Shown one piece after another: positions 23,101-35,100 of a DNA stretch of 64,000 nucleotides. The translations under genes were made by a program, and so were the position numbers. Every line of letters starts with the position of its first letter. Position 1 is the stretch's first letter. The DNA comes from Larimichthys crocea (lineage: Eukaryota; Chordata; Actinopteri; Sciaenidae): positions 10,002,701 through 10,066,700 of the forward strand of contig NC_040016.1 of assembly GCF_000972845.2 (NCBI RefSeq), read 5' to 3'. A model generated the notes under the pieces. That model worked only from the letters and a program-made list of their open reading frames with translations. It made no database searches and was not told where the DNA came from.

Positions 23101-26100
23101 AGTGTCTTTGGACACGGGGCGGCTGTGGCTCAGAGGCAGAGCAGGTCGTCCACTAATCAGAAGATCGGTGGCCCGATCTCCGGTTCAGTCCCCTCCAGTC
23201 TGCATGTCGAAGTGTCCTTGGGCAAGATACTGAACCCCAAATTGCTCCCGAAGGCTGTGCTATCGGTGTGCGGATGCTTAGCTCCTAAAACTGATGAGCA
23301 GTTGGCACCTTGCATGGTAGCCAATGCCATCAGTGTATGAATGGGGTGAATGAGGTGAATGAGACATGTAGTGTAAAGCGCTTTGAGTGGTCGGAAGACT
23401 AGAAAGGCGCTATATAAGTACAGTCCATTTACCATTTACTGCGGGAGGAAGCTTGTGCATCCGGAGAGAATGGTATCACATAAAAACCATGTGTGTTCAG
23501 TGAATCAACATTGTAAAAAGGACACACACACACACACATACATATCTGATGTGCGGTATTTCAGTTTCACTTCAGTCATGACTGGGAGAATGTTCTTTCA
23601 ACATTGGTTTCAGGTGAAGCTTGAAGCCTTTGCATGATCGTCCATATTCTTTGAATATGTGTCAACATCTATTAGCAACATTCATAACGTTACTGTTGGT
23701 TTGCACGGTCGCCTCACAGCCTCCCGGTTTGAACCTCGGCTGGGGCCTTTCTGTGCAGAGTCTGCAGGTTCTCCTTGTGTCTGCTTAGGTTTTCTCCTGG
23801 GTACTCCGGCTTCCTCCCACAGTCCAAAGACATGCACTTAATAAGTTAATGGGTGACTCTAAATTACCCGTAGGTGTGAATGTGAGTGTGACAGCCCTGT
23901 TATGAACTGGCGACTTGTCCAGTGTGTGTACTCCGCCTCTAGTCATGCCAGATGGGATGTTCTCCAACCCCCTGCAACCCTGATGAGGATAAGTAGCGGA
24001 TGATGTGAATGTGATGATATAATGATGGTTTATTTTTTAAGCGAGGTTTGAAACAGTTTAAGAGAGACGAACTGAGAAAAGTCATTTTATTCTTGGCACA
24101 CTTAAATTACAGTTAGTTTGCATGGTTAAGCTGTGTCTTTGTACACGGGACATCAAAATGAAAAGTCCTTTAATAACTGCGTCCTGTAGCCTTTGTGTTC
24201 ACACATATCTTTGCTCATAAACAGATTACGGAGCAGAGCTGATTATTCCCTGTGTTGTTCAGTGTTTTACTTCGCCTGATTTCTGCTACTGTTCAGAAAT
24301 ACTTTCTTTCCCAGTCGTTTTTTTTCTCCCGTTCTGGTTGTAAGCACTTCTTAAAAGCAGATTGACAGCTTACTACGTGGATAAGGGAAAACTTGTCGGG
24401 ACACAGTGGTTTGTGGTCATGCTGGTCTTCAGCCAGTGTGACCTGAAAGTTACAATATCTCGTGGGGGTTGAGTGGATTTAGCACGGTGTAAGGATTGTA
24501 GTCATTCCTTTATGATGTGTGACACAAGGAAATTAGCGTCTAATCCTTAAGCGAGCATCACACAGCCTTCAGAAACTAGGCCTCGCTCTGCCTCAGAGCA
24601 GCCCACCCGCCCAGCCCCCTTACGTAATGCCGCTGGTCTGGTGCAATTCACATGACTAGGTCATGTTAAAAAATCCCAAACCCTTTGCAGTGATGAAGTT
24701 GCCATGGTTACAGCTGAATTCTGGGACAGTGGCTGTTCATGTTGTTAGAAAAGGAAAAAATGGTTTTTAGTTGTTTAACAACCGAAATCAGGATTTTATT
24801 TGAGCCTTATGGAAAAGACATTTACAACTTTTATTGCCCCCCCCCCAAAAAAAAAAATCAAACGTACTCTTAATGTTGATGCACATTATACACCTAAACT
24901 TTTAATTGCATCTTAACAACGTTAACAACACGCGTGTCAAGTCTTATTAGTGTTCTGAAATAAATTGAATTAGACTTGAGAGTTTTTATATTTGAATGAA
25001 TTACTGACATTGTTTGGTTAAAAACCCGTGGTATGGAGTTTGCCTCTTGTCTTTTGCTGCTTCAGGATCCACCAGAGACTTATCTCGAAAACAGAAAAGC
25101 ATAAAAGATTGAGGCCTGGAGGGAAAATATCAGAGTAAATCCAGTAATTTTACACCCTTATTCCTTTCCATGAGTGACTGAAAGGCATGGCAATTGCAGT
25201 AACTTATTTTGGTCAAAGATTTGTCACACTTGAGAGGACCTCAGAGGCTTTAAAAGCCGAGTTACTGTTCATAATAATAATAATAATAACACAAACGTTC
25301 CCATAGATTAAAGACAGAGTGATTTAATGTATTTGATTTGGCTTTAGTCTCTCACGCTCAAAGGAAAGTAATGTAACTTAAGAACATAGGTTTGTTACAA
25401 ACTGCCACTCATCTTGAGCCCTCTGCTGAATGAATAAGACGTTAATTTGTTTAGGTTGGACTAAACGAAGGCACAGAATCTCTCTGCTCACTGTGGTATT
25501 CACACACTCCTGTTATAATCACAGCAACCTGTTTTAGAGGCCAGCAATCGAGAGCCAACTTGCTAATTACCCTTCTCTCCATCCCAAAGTTGACCCATAG
25601 TTTCCACCTCAACTTAAACCACCCTGGTAGGACATGAAGAGCTCCCTCTTATCGCCACGTTTCTAAAAACCCATTTTCTGTACATGGTCATTTAACTTGA
25701 CTGTTTACAGCTGGGTCAGGTCTGAGCATTGGTGCTAACTTGTACTTACACTTTTTTTTTTTTTTGAAAAACAAAATCGTGATTTCAAAAAATAGTTCAC
25801 GCACTACAGTTTCTTCAAGGGTAGTTGTTGAAAAACCAACTGCGTCGAGGCAATTCAAGCGTTGTATTGATTTTGATTGGTTGTGAACAAATGTTTGCAG
25901 GCTATCTTTGTTCCAAAGAGACTGCTCAGATGGGCTCAGCTCTTGTTTCTTGGAGACAGGACTGACTGTCTCCTTTGTGTAGCCGTTGGTCTTTTTTTTT
26001 TTTATTTGCCTCTTTTCTCTGGCTGTCTTTCCCCTCGTCACGGTCTCCCTCTCAAGCTCTCTCAGACTATTTTTGTTAATGTTGTTGTTTATCAAGGCTT

Positions 26101-29100
26101 AAGAAAACCTTTTTTACTTGTGCGATTTTTCTGTCCGCTCACAGATACTCCCCAAGACCTACACAAATATTTATTTGCCATTATGTGTTCAGAAATAGAA
26201 AGAGCATGTGATATATGTGGATGTGTTTTTTCTTTTTTTTCTTCCTTTAGCAGTGAAACATCTTTTTCTTCAGTTGCTGTAAACACAAGTGACAGAGGTT
26301 ATAGTTTTGTCGTTAAAGATCCAGTGTGTCAGATTTCTGGGGCTCTATTTACAGAATATGACAGAAATTAAATATAATATGCATAAATATGTTTTGATTG
26401 GTGTTTAATCACCTGAAAATAACATCTGATATGTTTTTGTTACCGTAAAATGAGCCTTTTATTTCTACAGCACCGTGGGTCCTCTTTCAGTGAGTCCGCC
26501 ATGTTTCTACGGTAGCCCAGAACAGACAAACCGAACACTGGCTCTCATGATGCCTTTCGTGTTTTTCACACGTTTTGTGGTCACTGTAGTTTCACCTTAA
26601 CACTAGAAAAGAGACAGGGTGAGTTGAGGTGGTTGCAATCCACAACTAAACTTCTAGATGTAAGTAAATCGCACACAACTGGTTTTACATTTTGTCAGGA
26701 AGCTAAAACGCCATCTACAAATTACATAAACGCATTTGACATTAAGTAAAGTAAACCTGACTGAACATAATTGATTTTTTAAATGTTTTTTAGGTCTTTA
26801 CTTAAACTCAAGGTTACCAGGACATTTTTTTTGTGCTCTTGTGTTTCTTAAATCTTAAATCTGCCATCACGTAAGCACAGTTGAAACAAGCCGTCAACAC
26901 GACACTCACATATCATCATCTTTTAAAGTTGAAGTGTAAACTTCTTAGCACGGTTTACAAGATTCAACAGTCTTGTATCTGGCCGTCTGGTGAATTCAGT
27001 TAGTTTAATATTAACTCATTCTTTGGCTCTGTCTTTGGTCGCCATCATTTCTGCCTCTTTAGCTAGTAAATGAACAGTAAATGAACTATTCACTAACTTT
27101 GCCTCTCTGGTGTGAGTGAGTGAGACTGAACCAAAATATTAAAGTTGTGGGGAATAAAACAATTCATGTGATAATTATAAGTGGGTTTGTCACCACAAGC
27201 AGCATATTTTATTTATCATTTGATTGAATTGCCTATCTTTAAAAAAAGTTTGCCTCAGATGAAAGTAACGGCTTCTTTGTGGTTCGTCATCAGGAAGCAA
27301 AGGTCATGGTCGTGCCTTGTCCGAGCGTCCAGCCCATAGAAGAAGCTCTGGAAGACTGCACTCGAAACGTGATCCCTATCATACTCTACGCCATCAACCA
27401 GGACTCCCTAAGCACAGAGCAGGCGGCTGAGCTCTGGAAGGTCAAAGAGATGCTCTCCTTTCCCATCTGTTTCATACGTATCCCTGACACCATGCCAACA
27501 GCCTCCCCAGAACCTGGACGCCGTGCGGAGAAGGAGCGGGAGCGGGAGAGGGAGAGGGAGAAGAGCGCCCTCCACAAGCAGCTCCTCTCCCTCGGCCTCC
27601 TCGGCAGCCCGACAGGAAACTGCTCCTGTGGCGCCCCTACACAGATGCCCACCCCGGGTGCCAAGCCCCAGAGCATGCTGGGGGAGGCCTTTGAAAGACT
27701 GCATCGGTTGGTGGTGCCTTTTGCTCGTCAAGTGCTTCAAAATCAGCAGGTGGAGGCTGCCAACCTGCTTAATGGGCTTCATTGTCGCTGCCTAGATCTC
27801 TTCATAAATCAGGTGAGAGGACTGGTCTATGTCTGTAATTATTTTACTGCTCATGTGACAGTTGTTACTAGCACTGCACGCACTGTTTAGTCTCAGTCTA
27901 CGTTGACCCATTACGCCCCAGAAAAAAAACAGACCTTTGTCCTTTCTGCCTCACTTCTCTGCAGGCCTTTGACATGCAGAGGGACCTGCAGATAACACCA
28001 CGCAGGCTGGAGTACACTCGTGAGAAAGAGGGTGAACTCTTCACCTCCCTCATGGCCATCGCTAACCGCAAACAGGAAGAGATGAAGGAGATGATTGTGG
28101 AGACGCTCAGCAGCATGAAGGAGCAGCTGCTGGAGGACGCTGCCAACCTGGAGTTTACAGGTTAGTCAGTAAAGCACCCTGGATAGTTGCCACAAGGCAG
28201 GGCTTCAAGATTTTTTTCACATGAGTAAAGAAGATCTCAACGATGTTAGAAGTGGTGCAACACACAAAAATGACACAAATTTGCTCCTAAATGCTTAAAG
28301 TAAATCCACCACTGTTCAATAATAACAGTATCTCAATAATTACAGCCTTTGAATAGTTGAAAACAGCAGAGTTGTGATGATGTGAAGTTTCTTTATATCA
28401 AAATAAAGTGTCTGATATCAACAAACAAACACAACAAGCGTAGGGAAGTAAAACAGTTTTTTCTTAAATAATTATTATTCTGTCCATTGCTGCAACGGGG
28501 ACAAATTGGTTACAAGCTTGTGATTTTAATGGCTGTTGGAGAGGACATTTAATTCTGACATTATCACTGGCTTGCTTATCATGTGCTTTGGTTTTCACAT
28601 GTGGTGTGAGGTCAGTGGAGATGATTTATACATGGTCTGTGAGGACGTCTCTGACTGCTGTCAGACGTCCGAGAACAAGAGCAACGCCAAATATTTGGCA
28701 TGTTTATCGCGCACACTATTCTTTTCACATGCTTCAAATTGTAACTTCAAAATAAGAGGACGCACTCCGATTCTTCAAATGTTTTCATTTACTTGTTTGT
28801 TGTTTAAAAGACCACAGTTTTTATGGACGTTCAAGTAATTTGTGACGGTGTGTTAGGATTCAGTCCAGAAGTGGATAGACTACTGTGAAGATCAGACAAA
28901 AATGAGTGCTCTGTCTTTCTTCCTAAAAAGTGATTTAATCGCTTTAATCACGGCCCTGTTTGATAGTATACTATCCATTCTGCATTGTCTCCCCTTGATA
29001 TATATTATTTGCATATCTGTAATAAAGATGTATTGTACGTTTTTAAATTGGAAGCAGATTCACCAGTTACATAATTGACTTTAGATTCAAAGAAGCTGGA

Positions 29101-32100
29101 AATGTGATTTGTTTTGATAGACTTTGATTGGTAACTTTGATTCTGTGGTTTCACATCGGATTACTCAAAAATGACCACACGTGTGCCTTTTTTATTTTGT
29201 TTCTTTTTGCTCCCCAGACTGCAGCCTGTTCAGATTATTTTTATTGTATCTACTCTCTCACTCTAGAGCTTTTTAAACAAAGATGTCACAAGAACTGTCA
29301 GTACTCTGGCTTTGGTTCTTTACACTGAACCACATGCTGGCGTATGTCCCATCCTGCAGGCTCCCTCCCCTCATTGTACACAGACATTGATCTGACTTAA
29401 CACCCCCCCGTTCCGTGTTCATATGTTTGTTTTTTTACACAGAATGAACACACTTAAAAAGATAAATGTACAAGTGTGTGCAGTTACTCACAGCCGGTTT
29501 CTTCACTGTCTTCACACTCTAATGATGTCTTTAGACTGCATTTCACAATCTGACCACAAAGTGTTGTCACATCTCATTGGCTATGAGGGGCTGAGAAAAG
29601 CCTTTCACTGGTTATTGCGTCCTCCTTCCTTCCGGTCGGTCTTACTGGTCCAAGAAGAGTCACTGGGTTGCTTTTGCTGAGTAAAACATTAGACGACGCT
29701 TCGGATTTGGTTTGGAAAACTTCCCCTTTCCTTGCAGAGTGCGGTAACTCAGGAGTTTTTAGTAATTAGAATATGCTTTAATACCAGTAAAACAGCATTT
29801 CAGATCTAACGATCTAAATGATTTTATTATAATTGGTACGCTGTAATAAGTCCACCCTGCAGAAGAGCTACTGATGTTTTGCTCATGGACAAACGTTTGC
29901 TGAGTCTCTTTGATATTTAATTATCTTTAGTAGTTTTCTCGCTGGGACAATTGGTTACATACTTTAACTTTTAACAAACTCTTTCTTTCAACTGCCGCAG
30001 ACATCATCGTAACAACTAACGGAGACCCGGTTACGTCGAAGGAGATTAAATCTTGCATCCACCAGATCCAGGAGCTGATAGTGGTTCGTTTGAATCAGGC
30101 CGTGGCGAATAAGCTGATCAGCTCTGTGGACTATCTAAGGGAGAGCTTCGTAGGAACTCTGGAGCGATGTCTCAACAGTCTGGAGAAGTCCCACATTGAC
30201 TATTCTGTCCACAATATCACTTCCAATCACCTCAAACAGGTGGGCGGCAACATAACTTTATTTAGTTTGCCTGTGCAGAATGTGTGCAGCATGATCATAT
30301 TTAGTTAATATCTATTGTAGCAGAACAAATGGTCAAAACAGAAAGAGGCATTTTAAGAAATGTACACACCACTCACCGAAACCAACTCTGCTTCACTTTC
30401 AGTGCCAGAAGCAACGTTTGATGGTGTCTTAATTTGTGTGTTTAATTAATTTTCTCACGTCACAGTTATTAAATGCTGCCTATCACGTGGAGGTCACCTT
30501 TCATTCAGGATCATCTGTCACGAGACTCTTCTGGGAGCAAATCAAACAGGTCAGTGTCTCACAGATTCATCCAGAGGAGTTTTTAAAAAAACGCACTGTG
30601 AACTTCTGAAGGAATGTTCTTACTCTTTTGTGTTGCACCTAGATCATCCACAGGATAACATTCGTGAACCCTCCCGCCATCACGCCAGAGTGGAAGCGGA
30701 AAGTGGCCCAGGACGCCATAGAAAGTCTCAGTGCTGCTAAACTGGCCCGAAGCATCTGCTCCCAGTTCAGAACCCGCCTCAACAGCTCCCATGAGGCCTT
30801 TGCAGCATCTCTGCGCCAGGTAAACTTTCTCTCCCTTGTTTGGTGCATTTTTTTCCCCCCCTGTAATGCTGATTCATTCCCACCTTTGTCTTGAATATAT
30901 AACCAAAAATACTGATGGTCTTTCCCATGAAACCACCAGTGGTTGTGAGCTCAGGGTAAAAATTACAGGCTTGGTGAGGATGAGGAAGCGTAGCCTTTCC
31001 AACAATAAGGAAAGTCTTCCCACAAATCGCGAGCTGCTGAAAAAAATTCAAATCTAATTGGCTACGCCGGTGGAAGATCTGAGAGTTGAAGGAATAAATA
31101 ACGCTTGGTGACAACAAAGTGTTGTGTGTTCACTAGACAGATGAGATGGAGGACAGGCAGGCTGAAATATGGCAAAATAAAACATATGACGTGGCGTTAA
31201 TTGGCTCTCACATCCACAGCTCATTTATCCCTCTTCACTTGAATTGCTTCGACCCAATATGCATATAATAGCTGCAGCTCCCTCCATGACGAAGTCCCTG
31301 ACAAATCCGTTCAGTCAGATTGCTCTGATGATAGTCATCACATGACAGGCAGTGTGGGTCACATCACTGCCTGCATTTCCATGGTCGCTATTCACTCCTA
31401 ATGCAGTTATATTAATACGCTGATTAATTATGGCAGTCTGTATACGAGGTGATTGGGCAATGCTTTGTATGTTCGGGGATTTTGATGAACAGATAAATAA
31501 CAAAATGAAATGAAGAAATTTCTGAGTGCAAACAAGTCGACCTCATAAATGACTTCATGCTTCTGTCACATTTCCTGCCCGTGACCAGTAGAGAGAGAAA
31601 CTGGCCTGCAGTGTGTCGGTATGCAGTTTGATATGAAGGAGGTGTTGTGTGACTGTGTGACCTAAAGGGGCGACTATCAGAGGAAAGCTTTCGTTATCAT
31701 GCAGGAATTCAAAATGATTTTTTTTTCCTGCACTGAAAAAATACTTGACAAAGACACTCAAACAACCACTTTATAACACTGAAGCGGTGTGATGGTGATT
31801 GCCAAATAGTGAGTGGAGTACGTCTCTGGGTCATATTTCTACGCCTTGTTTTTAACCTCCCTTTCTTTGACTCTGTCAGCTTCTGCACGCAAAAGATTCA
31901 ACTTTCAGTCCTGACTCAGCTTGATTTCAAAGCATGCCGCAACTGCTATATTTTGTAGTTTTTGCTGTACATTATCTGCTAAACAACATCTGTAGATCTA
32001 AGCAATTATTTTAGAGGAAAAAAACAAAACATGCAAATGTGAGAGCAGGCATGTGGCAGTTCAGTTCATAACAGACAAAAGGGGGGATCAGACATAATAG

Positions 32101-35100
32101 TGAGGTAAGCATATTAAGACCTGGACATGTACCCTGACACCTCAGACCACTCTAGAGAGCTTGGGCCCCCATCGTCTCCAATATATTCTAGAAAGGGGTC
32201 CCAGAGCCAGAAGCTTCTAGCTTGAGAGTGTGGGGACAGAGTCTGAAATCCACTGGAGAAGAATACATCTAAACAGCAGCACCCTAAGCAGCTTCAGTGA
32301 AGAGGGACTGAGGTACAGAGCTGCTGACTGTACTCCAAGGATACAGGAAATAGGTTGCAGGGCTAGTTTCTTCACACACTTTGATCCAAAAGTCATTAGT
32401 AAGAGGGCATTCAAAAAACAAACAGTGGAAATATGAACCTTCAGTAATTTTCTACTTATTACAGTATTTGGAAAGCAAAGGATTAAATTCATTACGTTTC
32501 ACAGGCGTGATCTGAAGCCTGTGTATAACCTTAAACTGGTCAAACACAGCGCCACTCTGGAATAGCCTTTCCAAAGAGACCTAACATGAGCTGTGCATTT
32601 ACTATTTGGGCTTGATAGGGCCCCATAGAACCTAGAAATAAGTTTTCTGGTGTCCGGGTTTCAGCTGAGAGGAAAAACCCATTAGGGTGTTGTTTAAAAA
32701 TAGATGCTGCGTATTTGCAGGTATCTAAAATGGCGATTCTGAGGGAGATTATATTTCTCTGTCAGCTGACGAAAGTAGGAATATGGGGAGAGAGAAAGAC
32801 GGGGAATGACATGTGGGAAAGAGCCACAGGTCGGATTCGAACCTTGGGCTTCTGCAGCAAGGACTGAGCCTTCGCACATGGGGCGGCTGCTCTACCAACT
32901 GAGCTGAACACCGGCCCGACAAAAGTACTTTCTGACAGCTTTCAACAACAACTTTTCCATTACTCTTACTCATGCAAAGTTGCCCAATATTGGAATATGG
33001 ATTAATAATATAAACATACTAATCGAAGTAAAAAGACTAAATAACGTTTTTCAGGCTGTGAATATTTCACTAATCTGACACTGATGGGACAACAGAACAC
33101 GATGTTTACATGTTGCTTATAAACAGAAATTACACTCAAACTTGTGTGAAAGTCACTGCCTACAGACACACGGTGACTCACTTTAAAGGAGTGTGCCAAC
33201 TTTACAGTATGTTCTTTCTCATGTTGACTTTAAATTTCCAGCCTAGTGAGTAAGTAAACAGCCGAAGTGACAGGTCATCAAAAAAGAGAACTACATCGAG
33301 GAGTAAGTCATGAACTCTGCATTAACCTGACAAACGACTTTTGCACAGAGATCAAGGCAGGCTGGCCTCTTGACACTGAGGACAAGAATGACGATGGTGA
33401 TCCTCGGTAACAGTTTCTATGGCAACGGCAACCTCTGACGTCCTAATGATGTAGTTTAAGACAACAGGACAGAAGCAGAAGTAGACGACCAAGAAAAAGT
33501 CATTCAAACCCAAACAGGAACAGAAATCTTAGCCTCTTTCCTACAGAAGAATCGTCATGTCACAAAAATGAAGCAACAGTTAACAAACCAGTCATTTAGC
33601 AGCTTCTCTTAATGTTAACCATGAGATGTTATGTCATGTGTCGATGTTTGTAGCTCGAGGAAGGGCACACTGGCCGACTGGAGCGCACTGAAGACCTGTG
33701 GCTGCGTGTGAGGAAGGACCACGCCCCTCGCCTGGCTCGACTGTCTTTGGAGAGCCGCTCCCTCAGGGATGTGCTACTGCATGGTGAGTCACCACCAAAT
33801 CCTCCCATTGTTCACAAGCTCCAAGAGAAACGTTTTGCAGCACAGCACATACCTTTTTCTACTCCTCCTCTCTCTGATTTGAAAAATCCAGAAACTATAA
33901 ATATGTAAATGTTGATAATCTAAACAGTTTGACTGCTGGACACAAGATGTCTCCTACTTAACTGTAAAGTCCTTCACTTACATCCATCTTCAGTAGATAG
34001 ATGTAAAAACAACTCTCTTGTATCCAACTCTGCAAGGTTAAGGGTCAAACATCCAAGTAGACTAACAACAAAACCCAGATTTTAGTGAGAATATCTAATT
34101 TAAAGAGACAATAACTACCTAAATTGAAGGTAATAAATGCAGATATAGTCACAGTATCGAACCTCACCCATCCGATATACGACACAAATCTGCAAAGGTC
34201 TTTTTTTTTAAACTCTGCAAAAATGACTGCTTTGTTTTGTTGCAGGCAAGCCGAAGCTCGGGAGAGAGTTGGGTCGTGGCCAGTACGGAGTCGTGTACTT
34301 GTGTGACAGCTGGGGAGGACGCTACCCGTGTGCATTAAAGTCTGTGGTACCGCCTGACGACAAACACTGGAACGATCTGGCTTTGGAGTTTCACTACACG
34401 AGGTGATTCCGTCGAGTGCTCGTAACAAAAACACCATACTTGTAAAGACAGGATACGTTGGCATGATCTCAGCAGCTGTTTGCCTCAAAGTTATTTTAAT
34501 GAGTCACATCAAACCGCTGCACGTCCAAAACGCAGCACTCATTCCAGCTCGTCGTACATTTTACCGACACTCGAGAGGCGTGCATGGCAGCTGCCTTGTT
34601 ATGAAGGCCCAACTCCACCCAAATGTTTTGACTGTTTAAGCCTTGAGGCTATTCAATGCACACATTAGCATGTTGAACGTGCCAGTGTCTAATTAATGCC
34701 CGTCTGCTCCAACTGTCATAAACACGAGGAATGCAGCACTGAGGCTGCTTAACGTAGACAAACAAAACTCACTTTGACAAACCGTGACTTCAACACTGAT
34801 TGTTTTATGATCACGTGACTGAATTGTTGTTGTCCTTCCTTTCTCTCTCTTTTGCAGGACTCTGCCCAAGCACGAGCGTCTCGTCGATCTGCACGGCTCC
34901 GTGATCGATCACACCTATGGAGACGGGTCCAGCATCGCTGTGCTGCTCATCATGGAGCGGCTGCACAGAGACCTCTACACAGGCCTCAAGGTAACGCAGT
35001 GATTTTACAAACCCAGATGGTGGTCTGTCTGTAGACAAATGCAATCTTCTGTCTCACTCACACACTTTCAGTTAAGTCTCCCTTTGCTTCCTCTCTTTGC

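Larger units (their letters stand above)
22603..27293 (+). other. dstyk intron 2
   Basis: This 4.7 kb intron separates two constitutive coding exons. It holds the nested repeat pair (22972-23995) and a MITE copy at 26316-26560. An open frame of about 164 codons at 25877-26371 has no recognisable domain and runs into the MITE, so I do not call it a gene. Homopolymer runs lie near 24836 and 25751. Confidence 0.6.
30820..33653 (+). other. dstyk intron 7
   Basis: The intron is 2.8 kb. It contains a degraded LINE-1-like 3' end (about 32130-32690, minus strand) directly followed by a tRNA-headed SINE (32740-32919, minus strand). The remaining parts (30820-32100 and 32930-33650) hold nothing I recognise. 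Confidence 0.55.

Noticed and set aside
25877..26371. Open frame of about 164 codons in dstyk intron 2
   Set aside because: It has no recognisable domain, is rich in Phe/Leu from T-rich DNA, and its end runs into a MITE copy. It fits chance in AT-rich intron sequence.
27386..27795. Open frames overlapping dstyk exon 3 in other frames
   Set aside because: Low-complexity Arg/Ser/Leu frames arise from the GAG/CGG repeat. The phase-checked DSTYK frame explains the exon.
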